In this document: positions 53,769 through 63,543 of the stretch, piece after piece
Layout: every line of letters starts with the position of its first letter
Numbering within the stretch: the first letter of the stretch is position 1
NCBI RefSeq assembly: GCF_009602705.1
Contig: NZ_VSWH01000001.1
Coordinates: 124,001-188,000 of the forward strand
Reading direction: 5' to 3'
Length of the DNA stretch: 64,000 nt
DNA from: Chryseobacterium vaccae
GTDB taxonomy: Bacteria; Bacteroidota; Bacteroidia; Flavobacteriales; Weeksellaceae
Notes under the pieces: model-generated
Database searches by the model: none
Told to the model about the DNA's origin: nothing
Seen by the model: the letters and a program-made list of their open reading frames with translations, nothing else
Made by a program: the position numbers and the translations under genes

Positions 53769-54168
53769 GACATTAGTTTTTTTGTTGACAGTATTTCTTT
53801 GTAATGTGTATGTCTATTTTACTTACAATTACTGATCAAATGTAACACAGAAATTCAACAGAAAAAATGATTTGTAATGCCTGTTTCCTATGTCTGATGC
53901 CAGTTTATAAACTGATCCTCTGTATCAAAATCTCAGAGCGGCATAGGTTTATGCTGTAGTTTTTTTCATAAAAGTGATTATAAGTTAGATTTAAATATTG
54001 TGCTCAAAAAGACAAATGATACTTATTCATCACATCAAATGTTATTTTGTGTAAATAAGAACAGTGATGGATGGTATTTTGGTTATGTAGTTTACAAAAC
54101 AGTTGGATATTCCATAAAAAATAACGTAATTTTATAAAAGGTTATAATAAAATGAAGATAACGTGCAG
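53769..54168. other. Intergenic stretch between divergent genes
   Basis: This is the AT-rich divergent promoter region for the MauE gene and the TPR-AraC regulator. I find no good reading frame, RNA gene or long repeat in it. Confidence 0.5.
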
Positions 54169-55839
54169 ATGCTCAGGTTGTTTATATTGCTATTTGTTTC
54201 CACTGCGGAATTATGGGTTGCGCAGAGCACAGACAATGTGGCCTATCATCAGATCAGAAAAAAGTATGATCACCAGAAGGTTAATGATACTACAGCACTT
54301 TCTTACGTTGACCTTTTAATTGCCCTCGCAAAAAAAGAAAAAAATTATTCTGAATTAACTTATGCATACCAAGATGCCCTGAATTTTGAGCCATCAGGAT
54401 ACCACAAAAAGCTGTATGCAGACAGTGCAATAACTTCCGCCCAGCATAGTTGCAATAACGATCTTATTGCCTCTGCTTATCTTGGAAGGGGAATTGTGTC
54501 TTACTATAGTTTTAAAGATTACCAACCTGCATTGGATGATTATATTAAAGCGTTATCCTACGCCAGACGTAGCACTAGCCCATACGTAAAGTATAGGGTA
54601 TTATATCATCTGGGTGTAATGAAAAGTTATCTGGGATATTATGATGAGGCGGTTAGTCAATTTAAGGACTGTTCTGCTTTCTTTAAACAGGAGATTTTGA
54701 AAAATAATTCACCAGATATCCTTTACAATATGCGCAAAGGCTATTATAACAGTTTACATCAGCTTATTTATTGCTACCAGCAAATGGGAGATGATGATAG
54801 CGCCGACCGCTTAATTGAAATTGGCAACAAGGAAATACCCCAAAATTTAGATTTTGTCCAATTAAGGAGCTATTTTCTTAAATCTAAAGGCATTTCTGAA
54901 TTTCGTAAAGGAAATTACGAGCAAAGTATTGCTGATCTTAATCGTGCACTTCCGGAACTATTCAAGGTAAATGACTTTGCCTGGGTATCAGTGATCTACT
55001 TTTATCTAGGAAAGAATAAATTGGCTCAGCACCAGCAGCAAGAATCCTTTAGTTTTTTTAGAAAAGTAGATTCCATTTATCAGAAACACCTTTTTTTCTT
55101 TCCTGAGCTTACGGAAAACTATAAAATTTTACTGAAGAATGCCCGTAAAAAATCAAATATAGATGAGACATTATCTTTTGCTGATACCCTCCACGAAATT
55201 GAAAAAATAAACATAGAAGACAGACATTACCTTTCTACGAGGTTTGAATTGGAAGAGATAAATATTGAATATTCCAGTACTGCCCAACGTTACAGGAGCA
55301 TCCTCGCTGGTGTTGTAGCTGTCTCTATGCTCTTATTTGTGTTCATAGTCAACACTTATCTGGAAAAGAAAACCGAGAAAACATACGATGTGGTCTTAGC
55401 GGGTGTGGGTGTTGATATTGAGGAATTAGAAGCGGATGTCTTGCCACCAAAATGGACATTGAGCGCAGAGATTCGCAACAGAATTCGGAAAAATCTACAA
55501 AAATTTGAAGACGAAAAAGAGTTTTTGAAACCGAACCTGAGTTTGAAAAAAATTGCAATAAGAGTAGGGACAAATCCTAATTATCTATCTGCCTACATTA
55601 ACACAGAGAAAGGAATGCATTTTAACCGTTACCTAAGTGAGTTGCGCATCAAATATATTGCTGAATTGCTCGCAGAAGATCCTATAACAGCTCATCAAAA
55701 AACCGAAGTTCTTGCCAAGTTATGTGGAATTGCCTCCCGCTCCAATTTTCTAAAATTGTTTTCAGAGATCTTTGGTATGTCGCTGCAAGAGTATCAGAAT
55801 CAATGCAGAGAGAAGTTTGCTGCTAATGACAGATTTTAA
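54169..55839 (+). CDS. Membrane-bound TPR-AraC transcriptional regulator
   Basis: The 556-residue protein has a signal peptide (1-17, ELWVAQ), a periplasmic array of TPR-like helices (about 30-350), a membrane helix (SILAGVVAVSMLLFVFIV, about 374-391), and a cytosolic AraC-type HTH (about 450-550; LKKIAIRVGTNPNYLSAYIN and CGIASRSNFLKLFSEIFGMS). This is the one-component architecture used in Bacteroidetes to sense periplasmic signals, and it probably controls the TlpA-SusCD or peptide genes beside it. ATG 54169 is preferred over a GTG two codons upstream. Confidence 0.85.
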   Translation: MLRLFILLFVSTAELWVAQSTDNVAYHQIRKKYDHQKVNDTTALSYVDLLIALAKKEKNYSELTYAYQDALNFEPSGYHKKLYADSAITSAQHSCNNDLIASAYLGRGIVSYYSFKDYQPALDDYIKALSYARRSTSPYVKYRVLYHLGVMKSYLGYYDEAVSQFKDCSAFFKQEILKNNSPDILYNMRKGYYNSLHQLIYCYQQMGDDDSADRLIEIGNKEIPQNLDFVQLRSYFLKSKGISEFRKGNYEQSIADLNRALPELFKVNDFAWVSVIYFYLGKNKLAQHQQQESFSFFRKVDSIYQKHLFFFPELTENYKILLKNARKKSNIDETLSFADTLHEIEKINIEDRHYLSTRFELEEINIEYSSTAQRYRSILAGVVAVSMLLFVFIVNTYLEKKTEKTYDVVLAGVGVDIEELEADVLPPKWTLSAEIRNRIRKNLQKFEDEKEFLKPNLSLKKIAIRVGTNPNYLSAYINTEKGMHFNRYLSELRIKYIAELLAEDPITAHQKTEVLAKLCGIASRSNFLKLFSEIFGMSLQEYQNQCREKFAANDRF

Positions 55840-56016
55840 TTAAGTTGTGTTGGATGAATGTCTAAAATACTCCTCAAATCGTAAGGTTTTATGGTATCTA
55901 CATTTTAGACATTGCCTAAATCAATTTCATAGATTTTCTCTGATTCAAGAGATTAAACGAAATTGAAGCGAAGCGATTATTATGTAAATTTGATAGCTAA
56001 TCTTTAATTATAGAAT

Positions 56017-56556
56017 ATGCTAAGAGGCTTAGGTGTTTTTTCAGATTTTGAAGTTCAATTATTCAATCAAAATACTGAAACTAAAACCGTTGAAAAAAAT
56101 GAAGTTCTTCTTTCTGAAGGAAAGATTTCAAAATCGATTTTCTTTATTAAAACAGGAGCTCTTTTTCAACTCCAAAAGATTGATGATGAAGAAATAATTA
56201 TTGATTTGAATATTCAGAACGATTGGGTTTTCAATTTTGATAGTTTGACGAATCAAATTCCTTCCAATATAATTATAAAGGCATTTTCTAAATCAGAAGT
56301 TGTAGAACTAAAATTAGAAAGCTTACACAAGCTGATTTCGATTTCACAAAATTTCTTACAACTCAACAAGATTTTCAATTCGTTGTCTACCAAAATTCAT
56401 ATTTATGACAGCAATTTGAATCCGACTGAAAAATATGATTACCTTCTAAAAAATAAACCTCAAATCATTAAAATTTTTCCTTTGAATATGATTGCTTCTT
56501 ATTTGAAAATACGCCAAGAAACTTTGAGCCGAGTAAGAGCCAGTGTGATTTTTTGA
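56017..56556 (+). CDS. Crp/Fnr family transcriptional regulator
   Basis: The 179-residue protein has a cyclic-nucleotide-binding-like N-terminal barrel (NEVLLSEGKISKSIFFIKTG, about 28-47) and a short HTH at the C-terminus (MIASYLKIRQETLSRVRAS). It lies 52 bp upstream of the VOC gene on the same strand; regulator plus small target gene is a common pairing. Ligand unknown. Confidence 0.83.
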   Translation: MLRGLGVFSDFEVQLFNQNTETKTVEKNEVLLSEGKISKSIFFIKTGALFQLQKIDDEEIIIDLNIQNDWVFNFDSLTNQIPSNIIIKAFSKSEVVELKLESLHKLISISQNFLQLNKIFNSLSTKIHIYDSNLNPTEKYDYLLKNKPQIIKIFPLNMIASYLKIRQETLSRVRASVIF

Positions 56557-56608
56557 TTTCAATCAAGTGCTCCTTCAATATTAATTCTGGAAATTTGAAA
56601 GAAAAAAA

Positions 56609-56959
56609 ATGATTACTGATATTATTGCAAAATTGCCAATGAGACAAAAAGAACTTACTCTGAATTTTTATAAAAAACTAGGTTTTACAGTTTTCGGAAA
56701 TGAGTTTGATAATTATTTAATGCTACAAAGAGATAATCTACAATTGCACTTTTTCGAATTTAAAAGCCTAATTCCAGACGAAAATTACGGACAGATTGTC
56801 CGTACAACCTCCATTGAAAATCTGTATAACACATTCATCGAAAATAAAGTTCCAATACATCCCCATGGACATTTAGCAGAAAAAGTTTGGGGTCAAAAAG
56901 AATTTTCTATCCTTGACCCCGATAGCAATCTGATAACTTTTGGAGAAACATTGAATTAA
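56609..56959 (+). CDS. VOC family protein (bleomycin-resistance/glyoxalase fold)
   Basis: The 116-residue protein has the single-domain VOC pattern: MRQKELTLNFYKKLGFTV at the N-terminus, LQLHFFEF with a candidate metal His, and FSILDPDSNLITFGE at the C-terminus. The length and pattern match bleomycin-binding-type proteins, which sequester drugs rather than catalyse. The drug or substrate is not evident. Confidence 0.8.
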   Translation: MITDIIAKLPMRQKELTLNFYKKLGFTVFGNEFDNYLMLQRDNLQLHFFEFKSLIPDENYGQIVRTTSIENLYNTFIENKVPIHPHGHLAEKVWGQKEFSILDPDSNLITFGETLN

Positions 56960-56979
56960 AAAGTCTTACAACATTAATT

Positions 56980-57501
56980 ATGCGGATAGCTTTTACAGGT
57001 TCACATAGAGTTGGAAAAACAACTTTGGCAGAAGAGATTGCTGAAAGTTTACCTGATTATGAATTTATAATTGAGCCTTACTTACAACTTGAGGAAGAAG
57101 GATATTTGTTTTCAGAAATACCAACGTTGGAAGATTATATTGAGCAATTCAATTTTTCTGTAGAACAGCAACAAAATAATTATGACAACGTGATTTTTGA
57201 CCGTTGTCCATTAGACCTATTGGCATACGTTTATGCAATTAATAAAAGGAAAAATATATCTTCTCTTTACCAAGAAATGACCACAGCAATTGCTGAAATT
57301 GACCTCTTGATTTTTGTTCCTATAGAAAAAGTCGATTTAATAGGTTGTCAAGAATCAGATTTGCCCAATCTAAGGCACGAAGTAAATGGTATTTTAGAAG
57401 ACTGGATTGGAGATTTTAGCAATGAAATTCTGGAAGTAAGCGGAACTTTAGAGAACAGGAAAAAGCAAATATTAGATAAGATAGCTAATATGGAAAAATA
57501 A
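56980..57501 (+). CDS. P-loop NTPase, nucleoside-kinase-like (AAA_28 type)
   Basis: The 173-residue protein begins with a Walker A loop (TGSHRVGKTTLAEEIAE, residues 6-22) and has FDRCPLDLLAYVYA (about 73-86), the DRxxxD pattern of deoxynucleoside and nicotinamide riboside kinases. No lid Arg cluster is clear. It is the last gene of a three-gene plus-strand run (Crp, VOC, kinase-like) and is followed by the repeat array. Confidence 0.7.
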   Translation: MRIAFTGSHRVGKTTLAEEIAESLPDYEFIIEPYLQLEEEGYLFSEIPTLEDYIEQFNFSVEQQQNNYDNVIFDRCPLDLLAYVYAINKRKNISSLYQEMTTAIAEIDLLIFVPIEKVDLIGCQESDLPNLRHEVNGILEDWIGDFSNEILEVSGTLENRKKQILDKIANMEK

Positions 57502-58097
57502 AAGTTAACCAACAAGATGCTATTAATCTGAGATTTCAATTAAATCTATTTTCAAATCTTAAATCAAATTATTGCCAACTGTTGAGTGTACAAAATTTGT
57601 ACACTCAAATCAAAAGACTGTACAAATTTTGTACACTCAAATTAAAAACCTGTATAAATTTGGTACAGTCAGCTCACAAACGTATATAAAATTTATACAC
57701 CCAAACTGTAAACCTGCATATTTTTTATGCAGGTTAAAGATTGGTTCTTTTCATACTTTTTTCTTTCTAAAGTAAAAATATTGAAAAACGCTCATAATCA
57801 ATGTTTTAAATAATTATTTCAGAGATCTGAAAAATCTGAGTTTTATTACAGCAAGATGTGTCTTTGTATATACAAACTTTTCAAGTTTTACATCCAAAGA
57901 CTCTCTTGCCTTTTTTGCAAAAGGGGAAAAAACTGCGGAACTTGTTTTTTTGTTTTCCTTAAAATCAAGTTTAAGATTCCAGAATCATCCAGATTCGTCT
58001 TATTTAGCCCAGCCACGATTAACACTATTGTTTTCAAGATTTTGATGCTCCAACTTTGCAGAGGAAATTTTAATCAAAAAACAAAAATGAAATAAAT
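57502..58097. other. Intergenic stretch with repeat array and mobile-element leader
   Basis: Besides the repeat array at 57587-57735 this gap holds the upstream region of the HTH gene at 58098. A word of the type ccaactttgcag at about 58048 resembles a promoter end. No gene is supported. Confidence 0.5.
57584..57735. repeat. Tandem array of palindromic 32-bp repeats
   Basis: Units start at 57587, 57619, 57651, 57683 and 57715 (period exactly 32 bp). Units 1 and 2 share the core TGTACAAA-n-TTTGTACA and the tail CACTCAAAT; units 3 and 4 are diverged (TGTATAAATTTGGTACA, TATATAAAATTTATACA). Unit 5 is a different palindrome, AACCTGCAT with ATGCAGGTT (57711-57735). The first unit extends to a 23-bp palindrome (57584-57606, 11-bp arms). 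Spacing of about three helical turns puts all sites on one DNA face. Confidence 0.8.
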
Positions 58098-58358
58098 ATG
58101 GTAGTAAACCTCATCACAAAAGAAGACCTTCAGGAATTCAAAACCGAATTGCTGGATGATATTAAGAATTTATTCAATATCAAGGTTTCTGAGCAAAAAT
58201 TATGGTTACGTTCATCAGAGGTGAAAGAGCTTTTAAAAATCTCTTCTGGAACATTGCAAAACCTTCGCATCAATGGAACTCTGTCTTATAATCGTGTCGG
58301 AGGAAGTTTATACTACAATTACAAAGACATCGAAAAATTGCTAAATGGAAAAGGATAA
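58098..58358 (+). CDS. Helix-turn-helix protein of Bacteroidetes mobile elements
   Basis: The 86-residue protein has an N-terminal helix (TKEDLQEFKTELLDDIKNLF) and an excisionase/MerR-like HTH (LRSSEVKELLKISSGTLQNL, then a beta hairpin NGTLSYNRVGGSLYYN). Close relatives typically sit near RteC-type or integrase genes in conjugative or mobilisable elements. It overlaps the next gene by 14 bp. Confidence 0.82.
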   Translation: MVVNLITKEDLQEFKTELLDDIKNLFNIKVSEQKLWLRSSEVKELLKISSGTLQNLRINGTLSYNRVGGSLYYNYKDIEKLLNGKG

Positions 58359-58704
58359 TTTATTAGTTCAGAAACAACAGAAAATGAATTACATAAAACA
58401 TCTCACTGGTTTCTATGAAAAGGTGGCTCGAGACAATACGCTTAATCCTACGCACATCAGCCTCTACTTAGCATTATTCCAATTCTGGAATTTCAACCGT
58501 TTCCGAAATCCGGTCAGTATTTCACGGGACGAAGTGATGCGAATCAGTAAAATCCACTCAAAAGCTACCTACCATAAATGCCTGAAGAATCTTCATTCTT
58601 CGGGCTATATTGATTATCAGCCGTCTTATAATCCGTTTGTAGGAAGTCAGGTGGTGATGATGGATTTTGCTGGGGAATTAAAGCCTACTTCAAAAAGGCA
58701 GTAA
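58345..58704 (+). CDS. Small winged-helix-type regulator paired with the HTH gene
   Basis: The 119-residue protein (core LNPTHISLYLALFQFWNFNR, SISRDEVMRISKIHSKATYH, LHSSGYIDYQPSYNPFVGS) has the winged-helix pattern of a family found beside the preceding HTH gene in Bacteroidetes mobile elements. Start 58345 overlaps the upstream stop by 14 bp; a Met at residue 14 (MNYIKHLTGF) is an equally good start that avoids the overlap. The role in element control is inferred. Confidence 0.75.
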   Translation: MEKDNLLVQKQQKMNYIKHLTGFYEKVARDNTLNPTHISLYLALFQFWNFNRFRNPVSISRDEVMRISKIHSKATYHKCLKNLHSSGYIDYQPSYNPFVGSQVVMMDFAGELKPTSKRQ

Positions 58705-58852
58705 CAGCAATTAGAAGATGCTAATAGAAGCCTATAAATATAATAAATGGATTATATGATTGGATAAACCACCATTTAAAAAGTATTACTTACAAAAGTG
58801 CTTATTTAATTACTCGTTTTACTATCTTTAAGACTTAAAACTAAATTAGCCA

Positions 58853-61800
58853 ATGTCTTTCAACGAAGATTCACGAGTTAAAATACCAGCCATCTTGCAT
58901 TTGTTGAGGTTAGGTTATCAATATATTTCTTTAAAAAATCAAAACAGGATAGAGGAAAATAATATTTTCCCCTCTATTTTTTTGTCTAAAATTGCAGAGA
59001 TAAATAGTATTTCTGAAACAGAAGCAAAAAGAGTTCTGGATGAAATTAATTTGGAATTGGATTTTGAGGATCTTGGGAAAAAATTCTATGAACGTTTAAC
59101 ATCAACTTCGGGTATTAAATTAATTGATTTTGAAAATTTTTCAAACAATGATTTTCATATCACAACCGAGTTAACGTGCAAATCTGGCGATGAAGAATAT
59201 CGTCCGGATATCACAATTCTCGTGAATGGAATTCCATTAGCTTTTGTGGAAGTAAAAAAGCCACACAATAAAGATGGAGTTATTGCTGAACGGAAACGTA
59301 TTAATGAAAGATTTGCAAACAAACATTTTAGACGTTTTGCAAACATCACTCAATTAATGGTCTTCTCAAATAATATGAATTATGAGGACGGAATTGTTGA
59401 GCCAATTTTTGGAGCTTATTATGCAACTTCTGCTTATTGTAATATTTCATTTAATTATTTTAGAGAAGATTTAGATTATCCAGTAAAAGAAAGGTTGTTA
59501 GAGTTAAATGAAGACATAGAGTTGGATATTTTGAGAGATAATAATTTGGTTGTTATTAAGCATAATCCAGATTTTACAACTAACAAGAATGAAAATAGTC
59601 CTACCAATAAAATTCTAACTTCACTCTTTAGTAAGGAACGATTAAAATTTATTTTACAGTTTGCTATTGCTTATGTAGAAGAAGAAGATAATGGTAAGCC
59701 TGTTCAACAAAAACATATTATGCGTTATCCGCAAATTTTTGCAACACAAGCAATTGCTGCAAAAATTGATTCAGGACAAAATAAAGGTATTATTTGGCAT
59801 ACACAAGGCTCAGGTAAGACTGCTTTGGCTTTTTATAATGTAAAACATTTAACTCATTATTTTTCGAAGAAGCATATTATTCCTAAGTTTTATTTTATTG
59901 TTGACCGCCTTGATCTTTTGATTCAAGCCTCAACAGAATTTTCCAATCGTGGTTTAAAAGTAAATCCTGTAAATTCTAAATCTGATTTTGTTAACGATTT
60001 ACAAACTGTTGGTGCAATCCATAACGATAGGGGTAAGCCTGAAATTACGGTTGTTAATATCCAAAAATTTTCTGAGGATGCTACTGTCTTAAAAGATGTA
60101 AATTACGATATTAATGTTCAACGGATTTATTTTTTAGATGAAGCGCATCGCTCATATAATCCGAAAGGAAATTATCTTGCAAACCTTATTAATTCTGATA
60201 AAAATGCAATCAAAATTGCGCTTACAGGAACTCCTTTATTAAAAGAGGTAGCAAAAGATTATGATTCAAAACTACTTTTTGGAAACTATATCCATAAGTA
60301 TTACTACAATATGTCTATTGCTGATGGATATACGCTAAGATTGATAAGAGAGCAAATAGAGGGCAATTTTAAAATGCAAATGCAGAATGTAATTGATGAG
60401 ATTAAAGTTTTGCGAGGTGATATTTCTGCAAAAGATATTTACAAAAATACAAAGTTTGCAGAGCCACTGTTAGATTATATCTGTAATGATTTAATAAAAT
60501 TCCGTAAAGATCAGCAAGATGCTACTCTGGGAGGGATGGTAGTTTGTGATTCCGCAGACCAGGCAAAGGAGTTATTTCGTCTGTTTCAGGAGAAATATGG
60601 AGAACAGGAAACCGATGCAAGTGTATTGATGGTTGCAGAACCAAGAACAAAATACGGTTTGAAAGAAGAGCCCAAACTTACTGCTTCTTTAATTTTACAC
60701 GATGAAAATGACAAGCAAGTTAGAAAAGAACTTATAAAGGCGTACAAAAAAGGACACGTCGATATCTTATTTGTCTATAATATGCTGTTGACAGGTTTTG
60801 ACGCTAAACGGTTGAAAAAACTATATCTGGCAAGAGTTATTCAGGATCATAATTTATTACAAACACTCACACGGGTCAATCGTCCTTATAAAAAGTATCA
60901 GTACGGATATGTTGTAGATTTTGCTGATATTTCAAAGGCGTTTGATCGCACCAATAAGCTTTATTTTGATGAGTTGCAAGAGCAGTTGGGTGATGAAATG
61001 GAAATGTACTCTCATCTATTTAAATCGGAAGAAGAGATTAAACAAGAGATTGAGGAAATAAAAGATACTTTATTTCACTATGACACTCAAAATAAAGAAC
61101 TGTTTTCTCAACAAATTGCCGAATTAAATGACAAGCAAGAGCTTCTTAGACTTGTAAAAGCTTTAAGAACTGCAAAAGAGTTAAAAAATCTAATTGCATT
61201 AAACGGATATGAAGCTTTAAAAGGCTTAACAGATTTTGAACTTCTCAACCGTCTATTAATTGAAACGCAAAATCGACTTGACAATCTCAACCTTGTAGAA
61301 AGCATCGGAAACGAAGAAGCGAACCGAAATCTATTAAATGAAGCTTTAGAGGATATAATTTTTCAATTCGTTAAAGTTAATGAAAGTGAATTGGTACTTG
61401 CTGATGAATTTAAAAACATTCTACGAAAAGCCAGAGAATCTCTGCAAACTAATTTTGATCAGCTAGATCCTGAATTTGTAAGTCTTAGAGCTGAATTAGA
61501 AAGAATTTTCAAGAAAAAAAATCTTAGTGAGGTGACTCAGGAAGATATGGTAGAAAATATGCATCTTCTTCAGAAAATCTATGATCAAGCCAAAGAACTG
61601 AATAGAAAAAATGCCTTGCTAAAAGCTAAATATGATAATGACGATAAGTACGCTAGAATTCACAAACGCTTATCACAAAAAGGAGCTTTAAACGCAAAAG
61701 AATCTCAACTTCACCGAGCATTGATGCAGGTAAAACTACAAGTTGATGAAACTATTACTAATCAAGAAGAAATGGTGAAAAATGAAGCGTACTTCAAAAG

Positions 61801-61927
61801 ATATCTTTTAAAACTTGTTGTGGATGAATTTAAAAAGAAAGAAAATATAAATATCGACTTTACAACGACAGAAAAAATAAATCAATTAATTTCGCAGGAA
61901 TATTTACAACAATATCAATATAGATAA
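58853..61927 (+). CDS. hsdR: Type I restriction enzyme R subunit
   Basis: The 1024-residue protein has the N-terminal nuclease domain (DEEYRPDITILVNG, PLAFVEVKKPH near residue 135), the helicase motor (WHTQGSGKTALAF near 322, FLDEAHRSYNPKG near 430, VIQDHNLLQTLTRVNRPY motif VI) and a C-terminal helical domain. It translocates and cuts unmodified DNA in the R2M2S complex. It overlaps hsdM by 1 bp (TAATG). It lies 148 bp after the HTH pair and is complete. Confidence 0.95.
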   Translation: MSFNEDSRVKIPAILHLLRLGYQYISLKNQNRIEENNIFPSIFLSKIAEINSISETEAKRVLDEINLELDFEDLGKKFYERLTSTSGIKLIDFENFSNNDFHITTELTCKSGDEEYRPDITILVNGIPLAFVEVKKPHNKDGVIAERKRINERFANKHFRRFANITQLMVFSNNMNYEDGIVEPIFGAYYATSAYCNISFNYFREDLDYPVKERLLELNEDIELDILRDNNLVVIKHNPDFTTNKNENSPTNKILTSLFSKERLKFILQFAIAYVEEEDNGKPVQQKHIMRYPQIFATQAIAAKIDSGQNKGIIWHTQGSGKTALAFYNVKHLTHYFSKKHIIPKFYFIVDRLDLLIQASTEFSNRGLKVNPVNSKSDFVNDLQTVGAIHNDRGKPEITVVNIQKFSEDATVLKDVNYDINVQRIYFLDEAHRSYNPKGNYLANLINSDKNAIKIALTGTPLLKEVAKDYDSKLLFGNYIHKYYYNMSIADGYTLRLIREQIEGNFKMQMQNVIDEIKVLRGDISAKDIYKNTKFAEPLLDYICNDLIKFRKDQQDATLGGMVVCDSADQAKELFRLFQEKYGEQETDASVLMVAEPRTKYGLKEEPKLTASLILHDENDKQVRKELIKAYKKGHVDILFVYNMLLTGFDAKRLKKLYLARVIQDHNLLQTLTRVNRPYKKYQYGYVVDFADISKAFDRTNKLYFDELQEQLGDEMEMYSHLFKSEEEIKQEIEEIKDTLFHYDTQNKELFSQQIAELNDKQELLRLVKALRTAKELKNLIALNGYEALKGLTDFELLNRLLIETQNRLDNLNLVESIGNEEANRNLLNEALEDIIFQFVKVNESELVLADEFKNILRKARESLQTNFDQLDPEFVSLRAELERIFKKKNLSEVTQEDMVENMHLLQKIYDQAKELNRKNALLKAKYDNDDKYARIHKRLSQKGALNAKESQLHRALMQVKLQVDETITNQEEMVKNEAYFKRYLLKLVVDEFKKKENINIDFTTTEKINQLISQEYLQQYQYR

Positions 61928-63543
61928 TGACTCAAGATATAAACTTTATAACCAAAACAAAATCTTTAATAGATAATCTTAAAAGTGTATGCGCCAATTA
62001 TGGGCTGGGAAATGACGGAAATGAATTTAAAATTATTACACAAATATTTCTATACAAGTTTCTTAATGATAAGTTTCGCTTTGCAGTAAAGGTAGAGCAA
62101 CCTCAACTGGCGGAAGCTGAGAATTTTTCTAAAGCACTTCGTGAGATGAGTGATGACGAATATCAATTTTTACTAGCAAGTTTAGATCCGAATATTCCAA
62201 GATTACATCCGGAACATTTAATTTCCCATTTGTTCTCGATTCAAAATGACAGTGATTTTGGAAAAACATTTGATGATACTTTAAGACAAATATCGATTGA
62301 AAATGCTGATGTTTTCTCTGTAAAATCATTTAGCGGTGCAAAAGATACTTTGTTTGATGAGCTTACTCAGTTTATCTCTGATGCTTCTCAACGTGATGCT
62401 TTTGCAAAGGCGTTGATTAATAAATTATTTGAGTTTTCATTTGAAGAAATGTTTGTTCAGAAATATGATTTCTTTGCCACAATTTTTGAATATCTAATTA
62501 AAGATTATAACACTGATAGTGGCGGTAAATACGCTGAGTATTATACGCCACATGCTGTTGCTCGAATTATGGCGCAAATTCTTGTGCCGCATGAAGTAAA
62601 AGGTGTAAAATGTTACGATCCGAGTGCAGGATCGGGAACTTTATTAATGAGTTTAGCTCATCAGATTGGTGAAAAAAACTGTACCATATATTCGGAAGAT
62701 ATCTCCCAGAAATCGAGTAATATGTTACGTTTGAATTTGGTTTTGAATAGTCTTACACATTCGATTCCAAATATTATTAAAACTAACACCATTGCACAGC
62801 CTTTTTATTTAGACACGAAATTCGATTGTATTGTTTCCAATCCACCTTTTAAATTGGATTTTTCTGATTTTAGAGATGATTTGGAGAAAGATGCTTTTAA
62901 ACAAAGATTCTTTGCTGGGATTCCAAATGTTCCGAAAAGTAAGAAAGAATCAATGGCGATTTATCTTTTGTTTATTCAACATATTATGCACAGTTTAAGC
63001 GAAAAAGGACAAGCAGCCATTGTTGTTCCAACAGGCTTCATTACTGCCCAAAGTGGAATTGAAAAGAAAATTCGTGAAAGGTTAATCAATAATGGTTGGC
63101 TTCGTGGTGTAGTAAGTATGCCAAGTAATATTTTTGCGAGTACAGGAACAAATGTATCTGTTTTGTTTTTTGATAAAAGAGCAGATAGCGAGCATATTAT
63201 TTTAATGGATGCTTCCAAGCTGGGAAAAACAGTAAAAGAAGGTAAAAATCAACGTACTGTTTTAACTCCCGAAGAAGAAACTAAAATTGTAGACACCTTT
63301 AATCAAAGACAGGCTGTTGAAGACTTGTCTGTTGTTGTAACGAAAGAACAAATTGCAGAAAAGAATTATTCTTTCTCTGCAGGACAATATTTTGAAGTTA
63401 AAATAGAATATGTAGACATTACACCAGAAGAATTTGCAGAGAAAATGCAAGATTTTGAAACAACTTTACAAAGTCTTTTTGCGAAAGGAAATGCTTTGGA
63501 TGCAAAAATTCAGGAACAATTAAAAAGTTTAAAGTATGAATAA
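61927..63543 (+). CDS. hsdM: Type I restriction enzyme M subunit (adenine methyltransferase)
   Basis: The 538-residue N6-adenine methyltransferase has an N-terminal HsdM_N domain, GKYAEYYTPHAVARIM near residue 199, the SAM motif CYDPSAGSGTLLMSLA (about 236-251), and the catalytic NPPF (about 301). It marks host DNA in the complex with HsdS. Its start shares one base with the hsdR stop, and its stop overlaps the hsdS start by 8 bp. Confidence 0.95.
   Translation: MTQDINFITKTKSLIDNLKSVCANYGLGNDGNEFKIITQIFLYKFLNDKFRFAVKVEQPQLAEAENFSKALREMSDDEYQFLLASLDPNIPRLHPEHLISHLFSIQNDSDFGKTFDDTLRQISIENADVFSVKSFSGAKDTLFDELTQFISDASQRDAFAKALINKLFEFSFEEMFVQKYDFFATIFEYLIKDYNTDSGGKYAEYYTPHAVARIMAQILVPHEVKGVKCYDPSAGSGTLLMSLAHQIGEKNCTIYSEDISQKSSNMLRLNLVLNSLTHSIPNIIKTNTIAQPFYLDTKFDCIVSNPPFKLDFSDFRDDLEKDAFKQRFFAGIPNVPKSKKESMAIYLLFIQHIMHSLSEKGQAAIVVPTGFITAQSGIEKKIRERLINNGWLRGVVSMPSNIFASTGTNVSVLFFDKRADSEHIILMDASKLGKTVKEGKNQRTVLTPEEETKIVDTFNQRQAVEDLSVVVTKEQIAEKNYSFSAGQYFEVKIEYVDITPEEFAEKMQDFETTLQSLFAKGNALDAKIQEQLKSLKYE

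Noticed and set aside
57584..57735. CRISPR array reading of the 32-bp repeats
   Set aside because: The repeats are directly tandem without unique spacers, each unit is a palindrome that diverges from its neighbours, and no cas gene is in the window.
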